From Apibacter adventoris (GTDB lineage Bacteria > Bacteroidota > Bacteroidia > Flavobacteriales > Weeksellaceae), in assembly GCF_002964975.1 (NCBI RefSeq), contig NZ_PSZM01000046.1, forward strand, positions 372,001 through 436,000: DNA of 64,000 bases, written 5' to 3'. The notes under the pieces were generated by a model, which had not been told where the DNA came from, searched no databases, and saw only the letters and a list, made by a program, of their open reading frames with translations. Shown here piece by piece: positions 37,666 to 45,850 of this stretch (position 1 is the stretch's first letter; the number at the start of each line of letters is the position of its first letter). The position numbers and the translations under genes are program-made.

Positions 37666-37973
37666 ATAAAAATAAATAATCTAATTTTTTTAATTAAGTG
37701 ATTTTATTTATAGCCTGACATATAAAAGTGCTATCTATATAAATTCTATTTTATTTTTTATTACTATAAATATAATTGTGTGTGTAATTATTGAGATTTT
37801 TAATCAATAAGAATATTATAAATATATGTATAATAGGTTATTAAATCGAAAGAAATAATTTTAAATTTCGAAAAAGCAACCATGATATTTAACATAAAAA
37901 TACTATTATAAGAACCAAATATTCAATAATTTATATGTATAAAAAACATATTTTTTTATTAAAAAATAGTTTA
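37666..37973. other. AT-rich spacer between divergent genes
   Basis: No frame of useful length. Apart from the divergent -7 boxes on either side I see no hairpin or RNA gene. Confidence 0.35.
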
Positions 37974-37981
37974 TACATTTG
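37974..37981 (+). promoter_or_regulatory. Candidate -7 box of the glpD-kinase operon
   Basis: TACATTTG fits TAnnTTTG; the leader to the ATG at 38010 is about 24 bases. Confidence 0.45.
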
Positions 37982-38009
37982 AAATAAATCGATTAAAAAT
38001 AACAAAAAA

Positions 38010-39644
38010 ATGGAAGATAATAATTTGCACTTATCTCTTAAGAGAAAAAATAGATTTGAAAGTACTAAATCTGGTTATGATGTAGTTATAGTCGGAGGTG
38101 GAGTTAATGGTCTCGGTACAGCCTGGGATGCTGCTTTACGTGGTTTCAAAGTACTATTAGTTGAAAAGGGAGATATAGGTTCTGGTACCTCCTCTTGGTC
38201 TAGTCGTATGATTCATGGAGGGTTAAAATATTTGGAAAAATATGATGTACCTTTAGTACGTGAGTCTTTAAAAGAAAGGGAATGGTTGGTAAAGTCTGCA
38301 CCACACTTAGTTCGCGAACTCCGTTTTATTATACCTTTTTATAAAAACAATCAAAATTCTGCAATGATTTTACGTTTAGGGATGATTGCTTATGATATTC
38401 TTTCATTTGATAAATCATTGAAAAGTTTTGAGTTTTTCTCCCGAAAAAAAATATTAGAAAAAGAACCAGGGTTAAATCCCAAAGACCTTAAAGGGGGATG
38501 TGCTTATTCCGATGCGCAAGTTGATTATTCTGAAAGATTATGTTATGAAATAGCTTTAGCAGCTAAAGAAGCAGGAGCAGAGATTTTAACACATGTAAAA
38601 GCTATAGATTTAAATGTTTCAAATGGTAAAGTAAATTCAATTAAAATAAAAGATGAATTGAGTGGAGAAGAAGTAGATGTGCCAACTAAAATAGTTATTA
38701 ATGATGCAGGTCCATGGATAGATGATGTATGGCCTAAAGAACATATTTCTTTACCAAGAATGAATGGAGGAACTAAAGGAACACACTTAGTATTACACTC
38801 TTTTCCGGGTGCTCCTAGCGATGCTTTTTATTATGAATCTGATGATGCGCGTCCTATGATGGTCATTCCTTGGAAAGATCGATATTTAATAGGTTCTACA
38901 GACATTCCTTTTGTGGGAGATTTAGACACTGCTTCAGCTACACAAGATGAATATGATTATATACTTTATGAAACCAATAAGGTATTACCCGAGGCAAAAT
39001 TAACTAAAAAAGATGTAATCTATGCTTATACAGGTGTACGTCCATTACCTTATAGTGAAGGCTCTAAAGTTTCTGATATTACGCGAAGACATAAAATTGT
39101 AGATCATAAAGATAAATATGATGGCTTATATACTTTAGTTGGAGGGAAGCTAACCACATTTAGACAAGTAGGAGAAGATTTTGGTGATATTTTATCCAAA
39201 CGTTTAGGTAAGAATGTTAAATGTAAAACCCGAAAAATGAAATTGCCCGGAGGTAATATAACTTCTATGGAAGAACTACGAAATCAGATTAAAAACACTG
39301 GTATTAATGAAACTTTAATAAGACGTTTGGCAGATCAATATGGAACTATTGGAGTAAAGTTATCAAAATTCATTATGGAAAAACCAGAGAGACAAGAGGT
39401 TATTGATGAAGCTTTTGGTTTGACGGTAGGTGAAGTTGAATGGGCAGTAACATTTGAAGAAGCATATAGACTATCCGATGTAATAGCACGAAGAATTATG
39501 ACCGGTTTAGAAGATGACTTAGGATTAGGTTCAATAGAGCCAGTTTCAAAAATTTGTGCAAAAATTTTAGATTGGAATGAAGAAAGAAGATTACAAGAAA
39601 TCGAGCTTTATAAAAACTATATTAAAAGATTAGAAGTAAAATAA
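38010..39644 (+). CDS. glpD: GlpD-family FAD-dependent glycerol-3-phosphate (or polyol-phosphate) dehydrogenase
   Basis: A 544-residue flavoprotein. The FAD-binding loop is VVIVGGGVNGLGTAWDAALRG (about residues 26-46), then SSWSSRMIHGGLKYLE, the substrate domain with STDIPF and GVRPL, and a C-terminal helical domain with the GGKLTTFR motif ahead of it. GlpD oxidises sn-glycerol-3-phosphate to DHAP and feeds electrons to menaquinone. The gene 47 bases downstream is an FGGY kinase that looks closer to LyxK/EryA than to GlpK, so a related polyol phosphate (as in EryB) is possible. First gene of that operon. Confidence 0.87.
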   Translation: MEDNNLHLSLKRKNRFESTKSGYDVVIVGGGVNGLGTAWDAALRGFKVLLVEKGDIGSGTSSWSSRMIHGGLKYLEKYDVPLVRESLKEREWLVKSAPHLVRELRFIIPFYKNNQNSAMILRLGMIAYDILSFDKSLKSFEFFSRKKILEKEPGLNPKDLKGGCAYSDAQVDYSERLCYEIALAAKEAGAEILTHVKAIDLNVSNGKVNSIKIKDELSGEEVDVPTKIVINDAGPWIDDVWPKEHISLPRMNGGTKGTHLVLHSFPGAPSDAFYYESDDARPMMVIPWKDRYLIGSTDIPFVGDLDTASATQDEYDYILYETNKVLPEAKLTKKDVIYAYTGVRPLPYSEGSKVSDITRRHKIVDHKDKYDGLYTLVGGKLTTFRQVGEDFGDILSKRLGKNVKCKTRKMKLPGGNITSMEELRNQIKNTGINETLIRRLADQYGTIGVKLSKFIMEKPERQEVIDEAFGLTVGEVEWAVTFEEAYRLSDVIARRIMTGLEDDLGLGSIEPVSKICAKILDWNEERRLQEIELYKNYIKRLEVK

Positions 39645-39691
39645 AAACAAATTAAAAATATAAATAAACAAAAAATCACAAAAAATTAATT

Positions 39692-41185
39692 ATGAAAACA
39701 AAAGTTGTTATTGGTATAGACATAGGTCTAACCGGAATGAAAGCAATTGCTTTTGATTTGAAAGGAAATATTACTGCATCACAATCAGCTACGTCTCCTC
39801 ATGATATGCCTAAACCACACTGGTCAGAAAGAGAAGGGGAAGATTTTTGGGCTGCCGTGTGTAAAATGTTACGGCACTTAATGGGAAAACTTGAAAATTA
39901 TGAAATTATAGGAGTAGGATGTAGTGCACATGGAGATGGGATATGGATTTTAGATGAGAATAATAGACCTTTAAGACCGGGAATTTTATCTTTAGATACA
40001 AGAGCTTTTGAAACATCTTTGAAATACTCTAAAAAATTAGAAGAATTGCTTTTAACTACTGGTCAGGGAGCTTCTCCATCTTCACCCGCTACATTATTAG
40101 CCTGGTTAAAAGAAAATGAGCCTGAAACCTTAGCTAAAGCTAAATCATTTATGTGGGCAAAAGACTTTATTCGATATAGATTGTCTAGAACCGTAGGAAC
40201 AGATTTAACAGAGGCGAGTACTTCGTTTTTTAACTATAAAAAACAAGAATGGGATCCTAAAGCATTTGAACTATATGATTTGAGTGAATTAGAAAAGATA
40301 GCACCTATAGTAAATAATCCCACAGATATAGTTGGATCTATCGGGTATGATACCCATATTCATACAGGACTGCCGGAAGGTATTCCAGTAGTTGCCGGGT
40401 TACATGATGTGGACGCAGGAGCTATCGGAGCAGGGGCAACACATCCGGGACAACTAGCGGTTATGGCAGGCACATATAGCATTAATGAAGTTATTTCTGC
40501 TCAGCCCAAAGTTTCCAAAGACTGGTTTTGTAGAAGCTTTATAAGAAAAGGTCTATGGATGAATATGGCTATATCTCCCGCTTCTTCTTCAAACTTAGAA
40601 TGGTTTGTTCAGACTTTATGCCAACAAGAGTTGGACATAGCTAAAAGAGCTGGTATAGATCCTTATGGTTTTGTAGATAAAGAAATTTCTGAGGTAGCTG
40701 ATGATCCTTCCGATATTGTATTTTTCCCTTTCTTATATGGAAATCCTTTAGATGTAGATGCAGATTCTTGTTTTATGGGAATGAGGGCTTGGCATAATAG
40801 AGGGCATTTACTTAAAGCAATCTATGAAGGTATAGCGTTTAACCATAAATATCACATTGATCCTTTGATTGAAAATTTCCAAGTAGATGAAATTCGGGTA
40901 GTTGGTGGCGTTACGAGAAGTAGTATTTGGCCTAAAATGTTAGCCAGTGTTTTAGATCGCCAAATATTAATACCGGAAGTTTCCGAAGGAGGAGCATTAG
41001 GTACAGCTATGATCGTAGCCGTAGGAATTGGGCAATTCAAAGATCTAGATGAAGCTGCTAAAACCATGGGGTCAAAATCTATAGCTATAGATCCGGATCC
41101 GAAAATTAAAGAGATGATTATTCCTGCTTATGAAAAGTATAAGGAATATATGAAACAAATATATCCTTTATGGAAAAACAAATAA
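39692..41185 (+). CDS. FGGY-family carbohydrate kinase (LyxK/EryA-like)
   Basis: A 497-residue two-domain kinase. N-terminal VIGIDIGLTGMKAIAFDLKG is the ATP/phosphate-1 loop; IGVGCSAHGDGIWILDENNRP and ILSLDTRAFE match L-xylulose/erythritol-kinase-like members; VAGLHDVDAGAIGAGA holds the catalytic Asp region; VVGGVTRSSIWPKMLA is the FGGY second signature. It would phosphorylate a sugar or polyol of three to five carbons for the GlpD-like enzyme. A true glycerol kinase would show different substrate motifs (for example WLL.N near the N-terminus), so I leave the substrate open. Confidence 0.85.
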   Translation: MKTKVVIGIDIGLTGMKAIAFDLKGNITASQSATSPHDMPKPHWSEREGEDFWAAVCKMLRHLMGKLENYEIIGVGCSAHGDGIWILDENNRPLRPGILSLDTRAFETSLKYSKKLEELLLTTGQGASPSSPATLLAWLKENEPETLAKAKSFMWAKDFIRYRLSRTVGTDLTEASTSFFNYKKQEWDPKAFELYDLSELEKIAPIVNNPTDIVGSIGYDTHIHTGLPEGIPVVAGLHDVDAGAIGAGATHPGQLAVMAGTYSINEVISAQPKVSKDWFCRSFIRKGLWMNMAISPASSSNLEWFVQTLCQQELDIAKRAGIDPYGFVDKEISEVADDPSDIVFFPFLYGNPLDVDADSCFMGMRAWHNRGHLLKAIYEGIAFNHKYHIDPLIENFQVDEIRVVGGVTRSSIWPKMLASVLDRQILIPEVSEGGALGTAMIVAVGIGQFKDLDEAAKTMGSKSIAIDPDPKIKEMIIPAYEKYKEYMKQIYPLWKNK

Positions 41186-41214
41186 ACTAAAAAATCACTG
41201 CTTAATCTATGACT

Positions 41215-41242
41215 AAAAAACTCCCGAATTTCGGGAGTTTTT
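41215..41242. terminator. Bidirectional terminator between the kinase and fba
   Basis: Arms AAAAACTCCCGA (41216-41227) and TCGGGAGTTTTT (41231-41242) with a 3-base loop; T tracts on both strands. It lies between convergent stop codons. Confidence 0.88.
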
Positions 41243-41251
41243 GGTTGTAAA

Positions 41252-42247
41252 CTATAGTTTATTGGCAGATCCGAGAACATTGCTAATTAGATGTTTATAC
41301 ACTTCTTTCATATCATCTCTTGCTATAGCCAGGTAAATCCTGGGGTCATATTCGTAGGGAATTTCAGCAAAAAACTTACGAATTGAAGCTGTCATAGTTA
41401 GTCGACTGTCCGAATCAATATTGATTTTGCAGACAGCTTGCTTTGCTGCTTTAGCAAGCTGAGATTCAGGAATTCCTATTGCATCTTTTAATTTTCCACC
41501 ATATAGATTGATAGTTTTTACTTTATCTTGAGGTACTGTGGAAGAACCATGAAGGACAATAGGGAAATCTGATAATTTTCTTTCGATTTCCTCAAGAACA
41601 TTAAAGGCTAAAGGGGGGGGGACTAATACTCCTCTTTCATCTTTTTCACATTGTTCCGCAGTAAATTTATAAGACCCATGAGCTGTACCTATGGATATGG
41701 CTAATGAATCACAACCTGTATGGGAAACAAAATTTATAACATCTTCAGGTTCTGTATACGTAGATATTTTTGAATATTTATATCCTTCAGCGCCAGCAAT
41801 TACACCTAACTCACCTTCAACGGTTACATTAAATTTATGTGCATAATCTACTACAGATTTTGTGAGTTTTATATTTTCCTCAAATGGAAGATGAGAACCA
41901 TCAATCATAACAGAAGAAAAACCATCATCTATACAATTTTTACAAAGTTCCAAAGTATCTCCATGATCCAGATGTAGAGCTATTTGTGGTTTTTCTAACC
42001 CTAAATCTTTAGCATATTCTACTAATCCTTTAACTATATTAGGAATTAATTTAGGTCCAATATATTCTCTGTCACTTTTTAATATTTGTAGGATTACCGG
42101 AGATTTTGTTTCCACTATAGCCTGTATTATTGCCTGTACTTGTTCCAGATGGCAAAAATTAAACCCAGGAACAGCATATCTTTCTTTAAGAGCTCTAGAT
42201 AACATTTGTTTAGTGTTAACTACTCCTAATTCGTTATAATTAATCAT
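41252..42247 (-). CDS. fba: Class II fructose-bisphosphate aldolase
   Basis: A 331-residue zinc-dependent aldolase. Metal and substrate elements are LHLDHGDTLELCKN (zinc His and Asp), SVMIDGSHLPFEEN, VEGELGVIAGAEG, AISIGTAHGSYKF (zinc His), VLHGSSTVPQD (zinc His) and KINIDSDSRLTMTASIRKF. It cleaves or forms fructose-1,6-bisphosphate; a tagatose- or other ketose-bisphosphate activity is the usual alternative. The coding strand holds an unusual run of nine C in GVLVPPPLAF. It is convergent with the GlpD-kinase operon. Confidence 0.93.
   Translation of the reverse strand: MINYNELGVVNTKQMLSRALKERYAVPGFNFCHLEQVQAIIQAIVETKSPVILQILKSDREYIGPKLIPNIVKGLVEYAKDLGLEKPQIALHLDHGDTLELCKNCIDDGFSSVMIDGSHLPFEENIKLTKSVVDYAHKFNVTVEGELGVIAGAEGYKYSKISTYTEPEDVINFVSHTGCDSLAISIGTAHGSYKFTAEQCEKDERGVLVPPPLAFNVLEEIERKLSDFPIVLHGSSTVPQDKVKTINLYGGKLKDAIGIPESQLAKAAKQAVCKINIDSDSRLTMTASIRKFFAEIPYEYDPRIYLAIARDDMKEVYKHLISNVLGSANKL
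41613..41621 (+). repeat. G9 homopolymer inside fba
   Basis: Nine G on the plus strand (nine C in the gene) encode the middle of V-P-P-P-L. No other G or C run of this length is seen in the window, which is about 70% A+T. Confidence 0.9.
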
Positions 42248-42504
42248 ATTTTATAGGTTTTAATTTGTTTCTTATGTATAAAACATCTCATTTTACAGAG
42301 TTTTAAAAAAGTATGAGTGAATGTAGTTTTTCTATTTAATTATTTTTAATAAATAATTTTGTAATGAAATAATGTATATTTCATTTTTAATTTTGAAAGA
42401 TAAAGTAAATAAGTTTAATTGTAGTAATGAAAAATATCATATAGTATAAATACTAATTTAAAAATAGGGAATTTTTGTTTTTTTAACAATGGTATATAAA
42501 AATG

Positions 42505-42534
42505 AAAACTGATAAATATTCATTTATCAGTTTT
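42505..42534. terminator. Hairpin downstream of dtd
   Basis: Thirteen-base arms AAAACTGATAAAT and ATTTATCAGTTTT with a 4-base loop. It lies 5 bases past the dtd stop codon; a broken T run follows it on the minus strand. The rest of 42248-42504 is AT-rich with no other signal. Confidence 0.7.
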
Positions 42535-42539
42535 TCGTT

Positions 42540-42992
42540 TTATTCTTTATTTTTAGAATCTATTATAATAGTAACCGGACCATCATTAATAGAATAAATT
42601 TTCATATCAGCTCCGAATATCCCGGATTGTATAGGTTTACCTAATGAAAATGTTAATTCTTCTTTAAATTTTTCATATAAAGGAAAAGCGAAATCGGGTT
42701 TAGAAGCTTTTATGTAACTAGGTCTATGACCTTTTTTAGTGGAAGCATAAAGAGTAAACTGACTTATTACTAAAATATTTCCGTCAACATCCAGAACGGA
42801 TTTATTCATTACTTCATTTTCATCATTAAAAATGCGCAGATTTATAATTTTATTGACAAGCCATTGTATGTCTTCATGATTATCTGAGTTTTCAATACCT
42901 AAAAATAATAAGAGTCCATTAGAAATTATTCCATTGATTTGTCCATCAATTTTTACAGATGCTTCTATAACTCTTTGTATGACAACTCTCAT
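42540..42992 (-). CDS. dtd: D-aminoacyl-tRNA deacylase
   Basis: A 150-residue editing enzyme that removes D-amino acids (and glycine from tRNA-Ala) from tRNA. The start MRVVIQRVIEASVKI, the active-site SQFTLYASTKKGHRPSY and the second site NDGPVTIIID (Gly-Pro motif, here as D-GPVT) are all present. Length is as usual. Immediately upstream of its ATG, on the same strand, ends the gcvT relic. Confidence 0.95.
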   Translation of the reverse strand: MRVVIQRVIEASVKIDGQINGIISNGLLLFLGIENSDNHEDIQWLVNKIINLRIFNDENEVMNKSVLDVDGNILVISQFTLYASTKKGHRPSYIKASKPDFAFPLYEKFKEELTFSLGKPIQSGIFGADMKIYSINDGPVTIIIDSKNKE

Positions 42993-43000
42993 AAGTATTT

Positions 43001-43200
43001 TTAAATAAAAGGAAGTTTGGTTATTTTATATTTTAATTTTTTATCTCTGACTTCAATAAAAATATCAGTATTAATTTGCGAATATCCCCTGACTGCTAAA
43101 TGTTCATTATTGATTCCTGAATATTGTATAGGTATTTCAAAACCCGCAAAGTTTACCATTTTAGATGGTTACTAAATAATGCAATTTTCTTTATGATTTA
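43001..43200 (-). pseudogene. gcvT: gcvT relic: first and last parts of aminomethyltransferase joined by a large internal deletion
   Basis: An ATG at 43159 opens a 52-codon frame whose start, MVNFAGFEIPIQYSGINNEH, is the N-terminus of glycine-cleavage T protein and whose end, TDIFIEVRDKKLKYKITKLP, is the C-terminus of the same protein. About 300 codons between them are missing; the joint is near AVR-GY. Upstream, in another frame, KKIALFSNHL (about 43191-43162) continues the N-terminus, so a frameshift has also occurred. The remnant touches the end of the OmpA gene and stops 8 bases before the dtd start. No gcvT function can remain here. Confidence 0.82.
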
Positions 43201-44118
43201 TAATTCATTTAATAGTTTAGTAATTTCATCTAGGTTTGGCGCTATAATTATATCTACTCGTCTGTTCATAGCTTTACCGGTGGCTGTAGAATTATCTGCA
43301 ATCGGTAAATATTCTCCTCTACCAGAAGCTGTCATCTGAGTGGGAGACACTCCTTCATTTTGTAGTGCTCTGGTTATAGAAGTAGCACGCATTACAGATA
43401 AGTCCCAATTATCTTTTATATTCCCATTTCCCAAATACTTATCAGAGTCTGTATGACCTTGTATGATTATGTTAAGATCTTTATCATTTGCTAAAACAGC
43501 TGCTAATTCATGTAAAGCATTAAGCCCTTCTGATTCTACACTCCAACTAGCTGAAGGAAACAGCAATTTATTTTCCATAGAAACATACACATTTCCTCCT
43601 TTTTCTTCTACTGTTATTCCTTTGCCTTCATAATTTTTTAGAGCGTTTTGTAATTTTTCTTTCAATCCTGATACAGCTTCTTTTTGCTGGCTGATAAGAC
43701 CTTCTAGCTCGTTAATTCTTTTGATTTTTTCTTTTAGTTGGGTTTGGGTTTGTTCCAGATCTCCTAAAAGTTTTTCTTTATCTTCTAAGTTGGATTTTAC
43801 TTCATTCGAAATTTCAGCATTTTTTTTCTGTAAATCATCTAGATCTTTCAATTTGGCAGTGTATTCTAATTGTAGATTTTCATATTCTTTATCCAAATCT
43901 TCTTTTTTCTTAGTTAATGCTTCCTCTTGTTCTTTAAGTGAGGTATATTGTAATCTTAATATATTTAATTCTGCTTCTTTTTCTTCTATTTCTTTTTTGT
44001 TTTTGCTTTCTCCTTGTAAAGCTGCATAATATTTTTGTTCCAGCTCTTTATATTTTGTTTGAGGAACGCAAGAAATAATGGTAATTGATAAGGGAATAGC
44101 TATTAGTGTTTTTTTCAT
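43198..44118 (-). CDS. OmpA-family lipoprotein with long coiled coil
   Basis: A 306-residue outer-membrane or periplasmic protein. A short signal peptide ends in a lipobox-like IISC, giving a lipidated Cys at about residue 17. Residues 25-170 are a charged coiled coil (heptads of E, K and L). The C-terminal OmpA domain (about 190-295) has NIIIQGHTDSDKY, the LSVMRATSITRALQ helix and GRGEYLPIADN with NRRVDI, which binds peptidoglycan. It thus probably links the outer membrane to the wall. It is followed 32 bases upstream by exonuclease III in the same direction. Confidence 0.9.
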   Translation of the reverse strand: MKKTLIAIPLSITIISCVPQTKYKELEQKYYAALQGESKNKKEIEEKEAELNILRLQYTSLKEQEEALTKKKEDLDKEYENLQLEYTAKLKDLDDLQKKNAEISNEVKSNLEDKEKLLGDLEQTQTQLKEKIKRINELEGLISQQKEAVSGLKEKLQNALKNYEGKGITVEEKGGNVYVSMENKLLFPSASWSVESEGLNALHELAAVLANDKDLNIIIQGHTDSDKYLGNGNIKDNWDLSVMRATSITRALQNEGVSPTQMTASGRGEYLPIADNSTATGKAMNRRVDIIIAPNLDEITKLLNEL

Positions 44119-44150
44119 GGAATTAAAATATTATAAATATTATTATTTGT

Positions 44151-44918
44151 TTACATTTTCAGTTCTATTCCTACCGGAGCATGGTCTGAGTGTATTGCTT
44201 GAGTAAGAATATATGCTCTTTCTAATTTGTTTTCAAGGTTACGGGTAATTAAATTATAATCAATTCTCCAACCTTTATTATTTTGTCTGGCTGTCTTAAC
44301 TCTATATGTCCACCACGAATATTGAAAAGGTTCATGATTAAAAACTCTAAAAGTGTCAATTAAATTGCATTGCGTGAAAAAATTGTCTAACCATGCACGT
44401 TCTTGAGGCAAAAAACCGGAAACTTTTGCATTTCTTACAGGATCGTTTATATCAATAGCCTGATGACAGATATTTAAATCTCCACTAATTATTAAATTAG
44501 AATTTTCTTTTTCTCTATTTTTTATGTAATTCAGAAAATATTCGCAGAAATCTAATTTAAAGCCCAATCTATCCATATTGGTAGCAGAAGGAACATATAC
44601 ACTAATAGCCGAAAAATCTTTAAAATCAGCTTGTATTACTCTACCTTCTTTATCATACGTCTCGTTATCACATCCAAATTTTACAGATATAGGTTTTTCT
44701 TTAGATAATATAGCAACCCCACTATAGCCTTTTTTTTCTGCAGGAAACCAATAGGTATAATATCCCAAATCTTCAAATTGGGAAATATTAAATTGGTCTG
44801 TATGAGCTTTTATTTCCTGTAAACTTAGTATATCTGGATTTGCGGATTGCAACCATTTTATGAAATCCTTATTTAAAGCAGCACGTATACCATTTACATT
44901 ATAACTTAATAATTTCAT
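44151..44918 (-). CDS. xth: Exodeoxyribonuclease III
   Basis: A 255-residue AP endonuclease/3'-5' exonuclease for base-excision repair. Family motifs are MKLLSYNVNGIRAALNKDF, LSLQEIKA (metal Glu), SGDLNICHQAIDI (Asp, Asn), RIDYNLITRNLE and SDHAPVGIEL (catalytic Asp-His). Length and order match XthA. First gene before the OmpA lipoprotein and with its own promoter candidate. Confidence 0.95.
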   Translation of the reverse strand: MKLLSYNVNGIRAALNKDFIKWLQSANPDILSLQEIKAHTDQFNISQFEDLGYYTYWFPAEKKGYSGVAILSKEKPISVKFGCDNETYDKEGRVIQADFKDFSAISVYVPSATNMDRLGFKLDFCEYFLNYIKNREKENSNLIISGDLNICHQAIDINDPVRNAKVSGFLPQERAWLDNFFTQCNLIDTFRVFNHEPFQYSWWTYRVKTARQNNKGWRIDYNLITRNLENKLERAYILTQAIHSDHAPVGIELKM

Positions 44919-44932
44919 TTAGCAAAAATACT

Positions 44933-44940
44933 GTTTTTTT
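44933..44940 (-). promoter_or_regulatory. Candidate -7 box of xth
   Basis: The minus strand reads TATTTTTG, 15 bases before the xth ATG. Confidence 0.4.
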
Positions 44941-45129
44941 ATCTTTTTAGTTTATTTTGGAAATTCTTTGTTAAGAAAAAATATATTATAAATTCGAGAA
45001 TACATTTAATTTTTTTTTCTCATATGTGTATGATCGAGAAATGTGCCGAATTTTAATTTATCTTTCGCAAAAAATAAAAACTCATCAGATATAAATAATT
45101 ATAGCGTTCTGGTAAATGGTACATCCATT

Positions 45130-45137
45130 TAAATTTG
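45130..45137 (+). promoter_or_regulatory. Orphan -7 box in front of a small frame
   Basis: TAAATTTG matches TAnnTTTG on the plus strand in an otherwise minus-strand region, 12 bases before the ATG of a 37-codon frame. Confidence 0.35.
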
Positions 45138-45148
45138 TACATAACAAA

Positions 45149-45262
45149 ATGTCATTTCCTAAAATAAAAAGTGACCTAATTAGCTTTATATTTAAAAGTG
45201 AAATATCAGATTTAAATTTATCTAAAAGTAATTCAAGATATTATGATCTCATTAAAAACTAA
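45149..45262 (+). CDS. Possible 37-residue protein (uncertain)
   Basis: A short frame beginning MSFPKIKSDLISFIFKSEI and ending with YYDLIKN. It has no family resemblance that I recognise, no signal peptide and no membrane segment. Its only support is the well-placed TAAATTTG box just upstream and its position in a 371-base gap between convergent sets of genes (44919-45289), which otherwise holds nothing. It may be a gene fragment. Confidence 0.25.
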   Translation: MSFPKIKSDLISFIFKSEISDLNLSKSNSRYYDLIKN

Positions 45263-45289
45263 ATGAAGTTAGAGGTTTAAGAAAGAGGG

Positions 45290-45847
45290 TTATGTTAAAC
45301 TTTCTAAAAATTTAATAACAGGAGTAAATGAGATATTTTCAATAGTTTTAAAAAAATCAATATTTTCTTGATGAGGTAAAAAATCTGAAATAATACGAAG
45401 GATAAAATCCTGAGGTCTTTTTAAACACATAAAGGTATAATCTTCCATATTTATGAGTGTACCTACTGGAAGATCAGTCGTTGTTACAAATTTATCTGAA
45501 GTGAGTGAGTGGAGAGAAGGGAATTTTGTTTTAGAGGTTGTTAACTGCAACTTTCCATTTTCAAAAATTTCTCCTGTATAACCTATAAGGGAAGAAGCAA
45601 CTACTTCAACTAACTTACCTTTTTTTAATTCTTCAGGCATAGTATTTTCAATCCCTGTAATTGCTGTAAAACCAACTAATATATCTAAATCAGATTCAGG
45701 TTTTGCTAAAAGAGCCTTAGCTATTTTTTCACGACCTATACCGGAAATTATAACTTCATAAGAATGTTTCAATGAAGTAAATTCTCTGAAACCATTCATA
45801 ATTTTTTCTTTTTCTTCTTTCATAGGGGTAAACAAAGTAATTTTCAT
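45290..45847 (-). CDS. Nucleoside phosphorylase (MTAN)-like protein
   Basis: A 185-residue protein that looks like a small, divergent member of the PNP/MTAN fold: start MKITLFTPMKEEKEKI, the phosphate/ribose element VIISGIGREKIAKAL, and near the end NMEDYTFMCLKRPQDFILRIISDFL, which parallels the usual M-E-x-x-A ... ISD region. The catalytic acid after ISD is Phe rather than Asn/Gly-Ala, so activity is uncertain. It starts 3 bases after menD ends and so is in its operon. A futalosine-hydrolase role is unlikely given that classical men genes are present. Confidence 0.6.
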   Translation of the reverse strand: MKITLFTPMKEEKEKIMNGFREFTSLKHSYEVIISGIGREKIAKALLAKPESDLDILVGFTAITGIENTMPEELKKGKLVEVVASSLIGYTGEIFENGKLQLTTSKTKFPSLHSLTSDKFVTTTDLPVGTLINMEDYTFMCLKRPQDFILRIISDFLPHQENIDFFKTIENISFTPVIKFLESLT

Positions 45848-45850
45848 AAT

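Noticed and set aside
43124-43339. Plus-strand frame across the gcvT relic and the OmpA end
   Set aside because: It is a shadow of the OmpA C-terminal domain; the gcvT signatures are on the minus strand.
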